NCBI RefSeq assembly: GCF_964204645.1
Contig: NC_134029.1
Coordinates: 16,262,450-16,326,449 of the forward strand
Direction of reading: 5' to 3'
Source: Tubulanus polymorphus
Taxonomy: Eukaryota; Nemertea; Palaeonemertea; Tubulaniformes; Tubulanidae
DNA length: 64,000 bases
The position numbers and the translations under genes are program-made. Of the stretch, positions 47,391-58,226 are shown one piece after another. Under the pieces are notes generated by a model, which was not told the DNA's origin, made no database searches, and saw only the letters and a list, made by a program, of their open reading frames with translations. Within the stretch, counting starts at the first letter, position 1. Each line of letters begins with the position of its first letter.

Positions 47391-47967
47391 GTCTGAGCGT
47401 CAACGTACTCACATATGGCTAACCTGTAGAAATCACCGTACAGTCACGTAGGCCTACAGGTAACAACAGCGTTTTAAGTATTAAGTGAGTACGACAAGCC
47501 TACCATGCCTATGTACTACAAACACAACTTTTTCCCTCTCGTCGGCCCTACAGTGATGTTACTATAACTGGTGCCATTATAATTTAATATAAGATATCTC
47601 TCTTCGACCGATCTTGTACCATAGAAGATCTGATTCTTTCAACTCAAGGAAAGTGATTCAACACGATCGACATAACACTGCAGTAACTAACCGTTCATTT
47701 CATTTAGTCCTATGTACTTTTTAGCCAATTTGGATTTGATTGTAATTGAAACTCTGGAACTGTTAACAAAAGACAAGTAAGACAAGTTGAAAAAACACAA
47801 GTTATGCTTGATTCTCATGTTCAAATTTAATTCAAATTTATTTTATTACATCATATTTACAAAGCATATCATTGGTTCATACAGTAATAAAAATTAGGGC
47901 AGAACAAATATTATTACAGAAACTCCAAAAAGGCAATGAATTTCTATGACTAAATGAACATTATTTT

Positions 47968-48523
47968 TAGCCCACTTGGGACTTTAGTCCCAGCGGGCTA
48001 TTGCGTTCACTTTTCGTCCGTCGTCCGTCCGTAGACGGAAATCAGTTATTTTAGGAAGTTTTGAAGACGCTTCAATGTAATGTCTTGATATTTGGGTTTC
48101 ACATGTATCTACCCTAGACACATCTTCAGCTCAAAAACTGGCCCTGTCAGAATCAAGATGGCCGACTGGCAGCCATTGTTGTTCGCCAAAATCAACACTT
48201 TTTACACATTTTTGAACTTTTTGAGGGAAATTTTGAAGATGCTTTGATCAATAACCTTGATCTTTCCGATATATGTGAATGCCCCTGGGCCCATCAGCAT
48301 AACAAAAATTGGGATACGGACTCAAGATGGCCGTCCTATGACCTTTTTTAGTGCCCAAAAATGTCAATTTTGGCCCGAATTCTGAGTTTGCCATTTCTCA
48401 TTGCAATTTGTGATGGGTATTCTTTGAAAAGGGATGTTTTATACCTTTGATACCTGAATTGTTAGATTGTTGAGCATTCGGAACCACTTCCCAAGTGGGC
48501 ATGGTGTCCCTGGACCCCTAGTT
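47968..48523 (-). mobile_element. Helitron-like/fold-back element, inverted short copy
   Basis: In reverse orientation: 3' hairpin end at 47968 (TTTTTAGCCCACTTGGGACT) and 5' end at ~48523 (GGTGTCCCTGGACCCCTAG). Nearly all core repeats are deleted. It is the only reverse-oriented member in the window. A short AATTTAATTCAAATTTATTT stretch just before (47823-47845) resembles a LINE tail on the minus strand. Confidence 0.8.
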
Positions 48524-49127
48524 CTAATAACTCAGATCAAGAGTGACTCTCCAGTTTATTAGGAAACACACGCAACTAATGGAATAGGTTTGATTTACAC
48601 ACATGTTGCAGGTATCAATTGTTTATCACTGTAGAATTTGTAATCCATAAAAGCCAAAATCAACATCAGCCGGAAACCCAGACCAAATAAATTCATAATT
48701 TATTGATTGAATCTACACTACAATATATGTATTTATTCAAATATTTCAATAAAAACATTAACTTCTTAAATCTAATCTATTCTAAATCATAATACGTTCT
48801 TATCTGTGAATTCACTCAATCTATCGGCTCAGCAGGTGCTTAAGATGAGTTCTTAATAGGACAGATCCATTTTTAAGGATGGTGATAATACAGTATCATG
48901 ATGTTTGAATGCCAAAATAAGTGCCTGGTCAAATATATTAATATTTGTGATTGTACGTCCACGTATGTTCGGTTTCAAAGCTGAATCATATTTGACGTTT
49001 ACACAGTGGTTGCATATTAGGTTCGAATCTGTCAATGCATTTTATTCTATGTTTCGATATTTCAATTTACTACAATTCCCATCATTCTGAATGGCTTTAC
49101 AGAAAACCCGTCATCGCTGCTTTGCAG

Positions 49128-49917
49128 CTATATTTTAATTTTGGATCTATGAGAAAATTTCTAGTTTTTTCACCCAATAAATTCTTTTGCCATCCACATT
49201 CATTACAAAATAACACAGTACCATCTTGCCTTATGGTCGCGTAACTACATTGTGGACATTTTTGTTTATAATTTATTGGTAATAGATCTTCATTAAGCTC
49301 TTGGTATTTTCTTACGTTTTCTTTATGTTTTATTGTTCTATTATGTAGATTTGAATTACTTGTTGTAATAATCAATTTACAATATTTACAATAATATGTT
49401 TTTCTTGTTAATTCATTATATTGTTTTTCTAACTTTTCAACTGTTTCTTTATTATCTGGTAACGTTTTCTCATATTTTATTTTTTCTAATAAATTATCTT
49501 TTCTTTCATTGAATTCAGTTTCAAATTTATTAGAAATTTTATCTATATGTGCTTTACGAAATTGATGATTCTCCCAATCTTCTATATTTTCAGGGCTATA
49601 TTTTATTCGACAAGGCTCACAGAAATGATCTTTTATATTATCCTTGTCATAGAATAAGAAAGGTCTTTTCCAAATAACTTCAGGTTCAACTTCAACAGAA
49701 TTACTATTACTTTCATTACTATCAACATTAGCCGTCGTGCCATTAATTTTACACTTCTCTGAATGTTTTTAACATAATTTCTTGAGAATAATTTATTACA
49801 TTTTGGGCAGTTTATTTTAGGGGGTTTATAATTTTCATCATGTTTTTTCGTATGTCGAGCCATATTACTTTTTCTTAGTAGTTCACCACAAATTTCACAT
49901 GCTATCTTCTCATCCAT
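49128..49917 (-). pseudogene. Polinton zinc-finger/coiled-coil protein
   Basis: Starts at 49917 with MDEKIACEICGELL, a C2H2 finger (…MARHTKKH) and a second Cys pair (CPKCNKLF). The frame shifts near 49770, after which a continuous coding track runs on with a further CEPC motif, a long charged coiled-coil-like part, YYCKYCK and a C-terminal ribbon (CPQCSYATIR…CNECGW). It ends at the edge of the foreign block, so the original C-terminus may be cut. The leader has TTTTAACAAAATTTTTCC then TAAATAAATG. Likely a nucleic-acid-binding early or regulatory protein, by inference from the fingers. Confidence 0.65.
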
Positions 49918-49985
49918 TTATTTAGGAAAAATTTTGTTAAAATTAATTTTTAGTGATGAGCGGTAATTTTTTTATGTTATGAATA

Positions 49986-50787
49986 TTGGTAGAATTAAAA
50001 GAATACAGAATATTTGTTGATTCAAGAAGACTTACAAATTATAAATCACATAATTTATTAGTTCAATTAGATAGAGAATTTAAGAATTGTGTAGATTTAA
50101 AATTAGTTAATATAAGTTTATGTAACTCTTTTTACAATATATCAGATAAAACTGATGAACATAGAAGCCTTTTTATTTTTGATAAGGATAAAAGAAAAGA
50201 TTTTCAACTTATGATTACACCAGGATTATATGATTTAGAAACATTAGAGCAAGAAATTAATAGAAAAGCTCGCATTAGATTAGGTAGTGATTCTAAATTT
50301 AATATTAAATTCATAAAAAGTGAGAGCTCTAATAAAATTAAAATAAAGTTTGATAATGATTATTATAAATTTCATCAACATACAATAGAAAGATATCTTT
50401 ACATGGTAAAAAAACCTATAGCTAAACTGTTAGGAATTCCTCCAGATAAAGATATTAGAGAAAACATATACGGTAGATCAAACTTAATACCTTTTACACA
50501 TTTTTATATTTATTGCAATTTAATTGACCCAACAAAAACATTTGAAGCAACTAAAGATATAACTTGTAATTCTAGTATATTAAACATTTTACCATTGAAG
50601 AATGTTAAACAATTTGGAACGCAAATAAATTATAATTTAGCTGAATGTGATTTCAAACCTTGTATTCCACATTTTAATAATTTTAAATTTTAAAGAAATC
50701 ATAATGGTTATTTAATTGATTTGAATAACTTTCCTGTGATATATGAATTAATTATAAGATGTAAAGAGTATTTTTTTCATTATATAA
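49986..50787 (+). pseudogene. Penton-like minor capsid protein, element B
   Basis: Closely matches the element A gene at 2698. The initiator is now TTG (VELKEYRIF follows), where element A has ATG, and the usual TAATTTTTTT leader is present but its TAAATAAATG end is degraded. Typical segments: SLCNSFYNIS, AKLLGIPPDKDI and NLIPFTHFYIYCNLI. A TAA at 50691-50693 precedes further in-frame coding (NGYLIDLNNFPVIYEL), so the C-terminus is also cut. Polinton pentons form the vertices of the predicted icosahedral capsid. The position upstream of the capsid gene cluster fits; identity is from resemblance, not structure. Confidence 0.62.
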
Positions 50788-51142
50788 ATGGATATAACTG
50801 TTGGACCGAGTATATGTTTTGGATTTAATTTTAAACGTGAGAAAGAAATGAAATTTAACATTAATGATGTAATTACACAAATCAAAAATTGTATTGTATT
50901 ATATCATTGTATTTTTTAATGAAACAACAATAGATAAAGAAACTTTTAATGTAGAAAAGATTACTAATTTAATTAGAGAATCTTTAAGATTTTATGAATT
51001 AGATGAAGATTTTATCATCGATGATATTAAAAAAATAATAATTGAAATATATACAAATGAAACTAGTAATGAAATAAATGTTGAATTAATCATCACTAAA
51101 ATAACTAAATATTTTGAAGATAGTAATTTTTTTGATAAATAA
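50788..51142 (+). pseudogene. Small Polinton protein, frameshifted
   Basis: The ATG at 50788 lies in TTTTTTTCATTATATAAATGG, the late-type motif of this element. The first ~37 codons (MDITVGPSICFGFNF…) run to ~50895, then coding continues in a different frame (FFNETTIDKETFNVEK… to 51142). The C-terminal part is charged and helical. Its TAA stop directly precedes the next ATG. Function unknown. Confidence 0.55.
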
Positions 51143-51364
51143 ATGAGTGATAATAAGTGGATAATAACTGGATTATATAATGGCGCCTTACTATCAGTTG
51201 GAACTGTTGGTTATTCAATGGTATTAAAAAAAGTATTCAAAATGGGAAGTGTTAATGTTGATAGATTTGATATAAATGATATCTTAAAATTAACGTTAGC
51301 AGTAACTTTATCTAATTTAACAATTGATTATTTGGAAAAACAAAAATATATTCCTCCCATATAA
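51143..51364 (+). CDS. Small membrane protein, intact
   Basis: 73 residues with an N-terminal hydrophobic segment (LYNGALLSVGTVGYSMV) and a second at LKLTLAVTLSNLTI, ending KYIPPI. The start is fixed by TTTTTTTGATAAATAAATG. Such short two-segment proteins are typical companions of Polinton capsid genes, possibly virion or membrane-interacting; no enzymatic motif. Confidence 0.6.
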   Translation: MSDNKWIITGLYNGALLSVGTVGYSMVLKKVFKMGSVNVDRFDINDILKLTLAVTLSNLTIDYLEKQKYIPPI

Positions 51365-51388
51365 ATGCGTAATTTTTTCATTAAATAA

Positions 51389-51811
51389 ATGGCTTATGCA
51401 GTTATAACTATTATAGGATCGGCAATTGTTAACGCTTTAGCATTTACTGGTGGTAGTTATTTATTCAAGCATATTGATGAAAATGGTTCATTATCAGAAC
51501 AAAAAAGACATAACTTAGCATTAGAGGAATACAATAAAGCAGAGGAAGAATATAGAGAAAAGAAACAAAACTATGTGGATTATATTAACAAAGAATTATA
51601 TGATCAGAATATTTCACATAGAGATTTTCAATCAGTTGATGATGCCATGAGTTTATATAACGCAGTAACCAATAAAGAAAAATTATATCTACATAAACCT
51701 ACAATATCAGATTATTATACCCCAAGTAATGAACAACAAATATATGAAATAATATGGATTTTAGGCGGAACTGTTATTGTTATATTTGTTGCTTATAAGT
51801 TTACTAATTAG
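51389..51811 (+). CDS. Conserved Polinton membrane/coiled-coil protein, intact
   Basis: 140 residues. N-terminal hydrophobic stretch (IIGSAIVNALAFTGGSYLF), central charged coiled coil (EEYNKAEEEYREKKQNY), a conserved FQSVDDAMSLY…YTPSNEQQIYE block, and a C-terminal transmembrane helix (IIWILGGTVIVIFVAYKF). The start lies in TAATTTTTTCATTAAATAAATGG. I recognise the pattern from other Polintons/adintoviruses, where the protein is uncharacterised; a minor virion protein is likely. Confidence 0.65.
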   Translation: MAYAVITIIGSAIVNALAFTGGSYLFKHIDENGSLSEQKRHNLALEEYNKAEEEYREKKQNYVDYINKELYDQNISHRDFQSVDDAMSLYNAVTNKEKLYLHKPTISDYYTPSNEQQIYEIIWILGGTVIVIFVAYKFTN

Positions 51812-51832
51812 TAATTTTTTTTTGCTAAATAA

Positions 51833-52258
51833 ATGGATGATAATATTGATATTATTCCTCATGATATAAATAAAACTAAATTAAAAATATATTTAGAAAA
51901 ACAAATATTAGAATTTGAAAGTGACTTAAAGATAAAAAAGAAAAAATATTTAAAAAGTAAAATTATATATTATCTTATTATTAGTGGTTCGGTTACAATT
52001 AGTTCTGTAATAACATTTCTAGCAATATTCAGTCCATTAACACCTTTAGCTATATCAATTGGTGTATTAGGATTAAGTTCAAGTGTTTTAACTGGTATAA
52101 GTTCAAAATTAAATATAAAAAGTAATAAAGAAAAAATTAAAACTAATATAAAAGAAATTAATAAATTAAAGAACACACTAGATTATATAATAAGTTTAAA
52201 TGGCCATATAACAGTTGAAGAACAAGATAAAATATTAAAAGAATTAATAAATTATTAA
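51833..52258 (+). CDS. Polinton membrane protein with paired hydrophobic helices
   Basis: 141 residues: charged N-terminal helix, then hydrophobic SVTISSVITFLAIFSPLT and LAISIGVLGLSSSVLTGI, and a Lys-rich coiled-coil C-terminus (KEKIKTNIKEINKLKN). The leader is TAATTTTTTTTTTGCTAAATAAATGG. Function unknown; by position a capsid-associated or membrane-active protein. Confidence 0.6.
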   Translation: MDDNIDIIPHDINKTKLKIYLEKQILEFESDLKIKKKKYLKSKIIYYLIISGSVTISSVITFLAIFSPLTPLAISIGVLGLSSSVLTGISSKLNIKSNKEKIKTNIKEINKLKNTLDYIISLNGHITVEEQDKILKELINY

Positions 52259-52260
52259 TT

Positions 52261-53577
52261 TTTAGTTTTCCAAAAGCTTTCCAATATAATAAATCAATTA
52301 AATATAATATTCCAGCAATAGATTTTAATAAAGATATTTCATATAGAAATGAAGTTTTAAATTCATTAATTGATTTATATATTTATGTTACTGAAAGTAA
52401 TAATTTTCATGTAAAGATGGAAAATATATTTCATGTGTATACACTTAATTTCAAAAATTTAGATGAGGCAAAACAATGGTTATTAAAATCTAATATGAAG
52501 TATTGGCAGAACCAATTAAATTTTGCTGTTTATTGTGCAACAACAGGATGTGGAATTAGTTGGAATGATCATTTAAACAAACCAAATTTACCATTGATGT
52601 TATCACTTTTTAGATTTCATACTTATTTTCAAATAAAATTAATATTAGATGAATTAGAATGTCCTTTACCAGGTTCAAAATATTTTAAAGAATTGAATAA
52701 TAATATTAATTTTTCTAAGTTTTATAAAATATGTAATGAATTTAATTTTAATTCAAATAAAGATTTTAGAGCAAAAATTGGAACAATGGGTGGATTAGGA
52801 ATATTATATACTAAAGAATTTGGAAAAATAATAACAAATTCAGATATAAGAACACTAAATTGGAATGAATTACCAACATATTATGATAATATACAACCCC
52901 AAAACAATAATGGTTGGGTTAATTTTATTTTAGAGAATAGTGAAGGTTTTACTAAAGCTGGAATACAAAGAATAAATCAATCGATTAGAACTTATTTGAT
53001 ATGTATTTTAGGTGCGCAAGTTGAAACAAGATCCCCAATAATTGGAAATGATAACACTTCATTCGATGCGCAGAAACAATTTAAAGTATTATTTGAAGAT
53101 TCAATTCATAATGATAAAAATAGATCGATTCCAGAAAACATTGTAAGATATCAAAATTATTTAGATAAATCACATATTAGATTAAATTATTGTATAGGCC
53201 CTAATTTGTTAATTATTTCTAATGATTTAATATTAAAAATGGGTAGTATAATTGGTTATAATAATTTAATTAAAACTGCAACAATAGATAATTCATTTGG
53301 ATTAATTGATATAAATAAAAAGATTATCACTGCTCCAAAATTAATGGAAGGTGAAAAAAATAAAAAACACATTCAATCAACAGAAACTAAAACTAATAAT
53401 ATTAAATTAAATAATGATTCTAAACCGGATTACAATACATCAGAAAATATTAGAACTGATTAAATTCAACATGAAATAATTAAACTAAATGATGATAATA
53501 AATCCCATGAAAATACTAAATTAGCTTTAACTTGTATAGGAATTGTAATCGGAGGAATATTATATTTTAAATTTTAA
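52261..53577 (+). pseudogene. Large conserved Polinton protein of unknown function
   Basis: Coding is open from at least 52261 (FSFPKAFQYNKSIKYNI) without a plausible ATG or late motif, so the start has been lost. The first Met in frame is 52417. Characteristic stretches: NFAVYCATTGCGISWNDHL, LLDEL-type helix with CPLPGSKYF, and GWVNFILENSEGFTKAG…IRTYLICILGAQ. A TAA at 53461-53463 is followed in frame by a Lys/Asn-rich linker and a C-terminal hydrophobic tail (LALTCIGIVIGGILYFKF) to the stop at 53577. The family recurs in animal Polintons; no role is established to my knowledge. Confidence 0.65.
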
Positions 53578-53593
53578 TTTTTTTATTATATAA

Positions 53594-54917
53594 ATGGATG
53601 TAGAAGGTGGAGAAGATATTGGAATGGATCCTTTTGATGAACCTGGTATAAGTGATGAACAACCACCTGATTTTGATGAAACAAGCTTTAATGATGGTAA
53701 TGAGCCAGGATATAATAATAATTTAAATATGCCTGATTATATCAAAAATGCAGAATCACAATTAAATCCTGAAAATTTAAACCCAGATTTAGTAAAACAA
53801 GATTTAGATAATTTAAACAAAATACCCAAATTAGAACGTATAATTGAAAATTCTAAACTTAACATAAATGATGAAGACGTTGGTCTTTTAGCATATCAAT
53901 TAAAATTTTTAGATAATGGTAAATGTTATTATCGTTTGAAAGGTGATTATTATATTGATATCACTTTTAAAAATAATAAAAAAATATTAGCGGAATCAAC
54001 TTTGAAAAGTTTAAAACCAGATAAAATTAAAATAATAAGTAATAGTAATGAAATAACTGATGTTACACAAAAAGAAATAGATGATAATATAGACGTATTT
54101 AAACAAAGAATTAATGAATTATTTGAAATAATCAAAAAGAAATCAGAAACAGAAACAACTTCTGAACAGAATATAACTTCCAAAAATAGTAAAATTAAAT
54201 CAAATAAAGTTCCAATTGAAAAACTTTTACCGAATGGATCAAAAAATTATGTATTTGGAAAAAGCATTAACTAATGCAAATAAAGAAATAGAACAACTAA
54301 AGTCTGATTTAGATCATCAAGTAATTGATGAAATAGAATATAGGCAAAAAGAATTACGTTTAGAAAAAGAAATTGATAATTCAAAAGATAATTTAGAAGT
54401 ACAAAAAGAAGAAATTAAATTATTATTAAAATCATATGATTATAATATTAATAGATTAAAAGTTATTTTTAAAGATTTGTTGATTAAACCAAATTCTGAA
54501 ATATCATTAAAAGATAGAATAAAGTTATTTTTTAAATTAGAAGGAATAACAATTCTTTGAATTCTAACAGCTGTAACTATGTTATTTACAACAATTGGTT
54601 TAGCAATATCAAATTCTTTGAAATCTACTCCTACTCCCAATAAACCGGATAAACCCCCGAATGATAATAATTCTATACAAGATAAAGTTAAGGATGGTTC
54701 AAAAAAATTAGCAAAATATTTATGGGAACTATCTAAAAAATCTGCTGCAGCTTTACCAGGACTTATTGCATCAATTGTTGGTTTTATATTGAAATCTGCA
54801 GGAAACATTATTAACTTTGCTGCTGAACATATTATTTTATTTTTAATTACAGTTGTAAGTGCTATTATTTTTGGGTTAGTGAATATGATAACAAAAAGAT
54901 ATCAAGAAAAAAAATAA
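53594..54917 (+). pseudogene. Coiled-coil membrane protein of Polintons, broken
   Basis: Starts in TAATTTTTTTATTATATAAATGG with an acidic, Pro/Asp-rich N-terminus (DPFDEPGISDEQPPDF). The frame shifts near 54255 into a coiled coil (LTNANKEIEQLKSDLDHQ). A TGA at 54558-54560 interrupts before a hydrophobic, conserved C-terminal domain (ELSKKSAAALPGLIASIVGF, then IILFLITVVSAIIFGLV). The C-terminal domain is one I recognise from many Polinton/adintovirus hypothetical proteins. Its position directly upstream of the capsid gene suggests a virion membrane or assembly role. Confidence 0.65.
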
Positions 54918-54951
54918 TAAAAAATAAATAATTAATTTTTTTGCTAAATAA

Positions 54952-56155
54952 ATGAGTGGGAGTTATATAAGTCCTTCTAAGATTTCTAGAATATCTAATG
55001 CTATTAAAGCAGAAAGATCACATCATATAATTACTCATAACCCTTCAAATATTAATCCCGATGAAACTTTATATGTTAGAATTCCTAGATTAACACAAAA
55101 TACTTTTTATGTTCCAAATAGTATTTATTTATCAGCTGATATAAAAGTAACTGGCCATGATAACAATTATGTTGTTGATAATGTTGGGAGATATTTGATT
55201 AAAAAATTAACTATAAAGATTGGTCCAGAAACAGTTTTCTCATTAGATGATTATAATTTATTTATGCATTATAAAGATTTATGGTTAACTAAAGAAAATA
55301 GAAATAATATGATATTTCAAGGAATCCAATCAGAAAACCATAATAAATTAAGATCAGGAGCTAATGACGCAATAGTAACTCGTGCCACAGATAATTTGAT
55401 TAAAAAGATTTATGGCAGCAAATATAAAATTCCATTAGACTTTGAATTGATAAATAATAATGCACCTTTATATAAATACGCAATTCAAGAAGATATTATA
55501 TTTGAGATAACATTTGCTCCTGTAAATGAAATTGTATTATCTAGCGTTGTTAAAGATATGGGTTATAAATTACCGAATATATGTTTAGAATATAACACAA
55601 TAACTAATGAAAATATTGCTAGCACAATTCAAACTCAATACAATCAAGGATTTTCATTATTATATGATTATATTGATAAATTTAAAACTGTAACTATTAA
55701 TGCAAATGATGAAATAATTAATATTTTTTACCATTGCAACATATACTAATGGCGCAATAAAGGTTGATAATTATTATAATCCTGAAATAACAAAAGTAGA
55801 AATAACTATTGAAGGAATAGCAAATAAAATATTTTGTCAAGGAATGAGAATGATAGATCAATGGCCAGAAATTAGAAAACATTTTATGAATGAAAAAGTA
55901 AAATCATCTGAAAATTGTAATATTAATCAAATTGATTATTATACCGGTAATAAATATGCATTATGGTTAGATTTTAGAACAACAGAGGATAATTCATTAC
56001 ATGGTTCTGGGAAAAAACTACAGAACACTAAAGATGGAATACAATTATTCATGAAAAAGAAAAAAGGAAGCTTAAATTTTAAAATGCACATTTATATTAT
56101 ATCTGACGCGCAATTGAATATTGTAAATTCACAATTAGATAGTATTCAATATTAG
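54952..56155 (+). pseudogene. Major capsid protein (double jelly-roll, hexon-like), frameshifted
   Basis: Starts in TAATTTTTTTGCTAAATAAATGAG with MSGSYISPSKISRI. N-terminal jelly-roll features include ETLYVRIPRLTQNTFYVPN, YLIKKLTIKIG and LDDYNLFMHYKDLW. Near 55728 the frame is lost, giving a premature stop at 55749; coding resumes in another frame with GMRMIDQWPEIRKHF and the conserved ALWLDFRTTEDNSLHGSGK block to the stop at 56155. Total size (~400 residues) is a little short of many Polinton capsid proteins. In this family the protein forms pseudo-hexameric capsomers. The split makes capsid formation from this copy unlikely. Confidence 0.8.
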
Positions 56156-56185
56156 AAATATAAAGTTAAAATTAAGGATATATAA

Positions 56186-57313
56186 ATGGGTGGTAAAAAA
56201 ACTCCTAATACTAAAGAACAATATTTAAGAAATTTATATTACAACCCTGAGAGTTCGGTTGCTTATTCTTCTACCAAAAATATATGGAGTAAAGTAAAAC
56301 AAGATAAATTAGATAAGATAATCCCACACAATTTAGTTAAATATAAAGATATAAATGAATTTATCTTAGAACAACCAACATACACAACACATAAAAAAAT
56401 TGTTAGAAAATATAAAACTCGTAAAACTATGGTAAGTTATGTAGATCAACAGTGGCAAGGAGATTTAATTGATATGAAAAATGTTAAGAAAGATAATGAT
56501 GATTATTGGTGGTTATTGAATATAATTGATATTTTTAGTCGTTATGTATGGAGTTTCCCACTTTATAGAAAAGATGCTGTACAAACATCAAATGTTTTAA
56601 GAAAATTTCTTTCGGATGATAAACTTAAACCAGAAAAAATACAATTTGATGATGGAAAAGAATTTGATAATTCACTTGTCCATGAACTCTTAGATAATCA
56701 TAATATTAAATATTTTTCAACAAAATCGGATAAAAAAGTAGCAGTTGTTGAACGATTTAATAGAACATTAAGAACAAGAATGTGGAAATATTTTACAGCA
56801 AATAGCACTTATAAATGGATTGATGTTTTACCAAAATTGATAGAAGGATATAATAATTCTTATCATTCTTCTATCGGAATGAAACCTATTGATGCTAGAA
56901 AACCTGAAAATGCTGAAATTGTTTGGAATAATTTATATGGAGCATTTCTTGTAGATGATTTTGGTGAACCTGAATTTAAAGTTGGTCAAAATGTTAGAAT
57001 TTCTAAGTATAAAAAGATATTTGACAAAGGATACGATCGGAATTTTACTAGGGAAATATATAAAATAAAAAAGGTAATAACAACAAAACCATATGTCTAT
57101 AAATTAGAAGATTTAGATGGTGAAGAAGTTGATGGCTACTTTTACGAAGAAGAATTAAGTTTAACTACTGAAAATCTAGAACAAGAATATAAAATGGAAA
57201 AAGTATTAAAAACAAAAACTATTAAAAGAAAAAAATATTCTTTAGTAAAATGGGTTGGATGGCCAGATAAATTCAATGAATGGATATTATCAAGTAAAAT
57301 TAAAAATATATAA
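56186..57313 (+). CDS. rve-family integrase with C-terminal chromodomain, intact
   Basis: 375 residues with an uninterrupted frame. The DDE core has D93 in QQWQGDLIDM, D155 in IQFDDGKEF and E189 in VVERFNRTL, a 34-residue spacing typical of retroviral-type integrases. Conserved YNNSYHSSIGMKP follows. The C-terminus (~335-375) is a chromodomain (YSLVKWVGWPDKFNEW). It would join the element's ends to host DNA with the 6-bp duplication seen at 40197/60078, and the chromodomain may steer it to modified histones. The start is in GGATATATAAATGGG without the T-run. The stop is followed directly by the ATPase ATG. Confidence 0.93.
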   Translation: MGGKKTPNTKEQYLRNLYYNPESSVAYSSTKNIWSKVKQDKLDKIIPHNLVKYKDINEFILEQPTYTTHKKIVRKYKTRKTMVSYVDQQWQGDLIDMKNVKKDNDDYWWLLNIIDIFSRYVWSFPLYRKDAVQTSNVLRKFLSDDKLKPEKIQFDDGKEFDNSLVHELLDNHNIKYFSTKSDKKVAVVERFNRTLRTRMWKYFTANSTYKWIDVLPKLIEGYNNSYHSSIGMKPIDARKPENAEIVWNNLYGAFLVDDFGEPEFKVGQNVRISKYKKIFDKGYDRNFTREIYKIKKVITTKPYVYKLEDLDGEEVDGYFYEEELSLTTENLEQEYKMEKVLKTKTIKRKKYSLVKWVGWPDKFNEWILSSKIKNI

Positions 57314-57922
57314 ATGAATAAAGAATTATTTATATTTGAGCCTCATAATATGTTAATTTCTGGCGTAACAAATTGTGGAAAAACTTATTTTATATTAAAT
57401 TTATTAGAAACTGTTTATGAAAACTATTTTGATAATATAGTATTATTTTGCCCAACATATGAATTTAATCAAACTTATGATAGAAATATTACTAGAAATA
57501 ATAAATTTATTATATTAGATCCTAAAACAGTAAAAGAAAATTTAGATAATTGTATAAAAATAGCAATTGATATTTATAAAGGATCAAATACATTATTCAT
57601 TATAGATGATTGTGCTAATCTACATGATTCAAAAGTTAGAGAAAGTGAGTTATGTTATTTAGCTTTTTCTGGCAGACATTTTGGGATAACAACTTGGGTT
57701 TAAAATCAAAAATATAATTCAATTGTTAAAGATTTTAGGGAGAATATAAGATTTCTAGTTTTATTCTACAATAAAGATAGAAAATCGATGAAAAATGCAC
57801 TTGAAGAAAATGATATTATTCCACATGATTTACATAATGAATATATGGATAAGTTGAAAAATATTAAAAGATCAAAATTACTATTTAGATTACAACACCC
57901 ATTTAAATATGAATTTATTTAA
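57314..57922 (+). pseudogene. FtsK/HerA-type DNA packaging ATPase with one stop
   Basis: Begins at the ATG overlapping TATATAAATGAA. Walker A is GVTNCGKT (residues 17-24) and Walker B is LFIIDDCA (~95). A TAA at 57701-57703 stops translation at residue 129; the same frame then continues (YNSIVKDFRENIRFLVLFYN… to the stop at 57920-57922), giving an ancestral length of ~202. This is the A32-like ATPase that pumps DNA into capsids in Polintons and related viruses. The stop removes the C-terminal third, including the arginine/sensor region. Confidence 0.85.
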
Positions 57923-58210
57923 ATTCAACTGGCTTGTTAATCTAGTTGAATTCTAGTTACATTCTAGTTGAATTCTAGTTATAAGTAGTTGAAACAAAAA
58001 TCAACTAGATTTAACAATATTTTAACTAGCTTGTTAATCTAGTTTAATTCTAGTTACATTCTAGTTGAATTCTAGTTATTGGTAGTTGGAACAAAAATCA
58101 ACTAGATTTAACAAGAAATAAACAAAAACAACAATATTTCAACTAGCTTGTTAATCTAGTTGAATTCTAGTTACATTCTAGTTGAATTCTAGTTGCAACA
58201 ACACAATTAA
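57923..58210. repeat. Non-coding CTAGTT-rich tandem repeat
   Basis: Three units of ~98-117 bp beginning near 57930, 58028 and 58145 (GCTTGTTAATCTAGTT). Each is built from TCTAGTTGAATTCTAGTTAC elements followed by the inverse-like AACTAGATTTAACAA. It occupies the whole gap between the ATPase and the next gene. Confidence 0.85.
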
Positions 58211-58226
58211 TTTTTTTGTTATATAA

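Larger units (their letters stand above)
45655..49125. other. Foreign block interrupting element B
   Basis: Base composition and repeat content change abruptly from AT-rich Polinton DNA near 45655 and back near 49125. The block contains the second copy of the 498-bp MITE, a ~111-120 bp tandem repeat, a tRNA-like stretch, a LINE-tail-like sequence and an inverted Helitron-like copy. Its own ends and target duplication could not be defined; it may be one large insertion or accumulated smaller ones. The stretches 45655-46166 and 48524-49125 hold nothing recognisable. Confidence 0.6.

Noticed and set aside
48853-49375. Single zinc-binding gene continuing across the edge at ~49125
   Set aside because: Composition changes at ~49125 and the downstream ORF (48853-49035) is in a different frame with no shared family signal.
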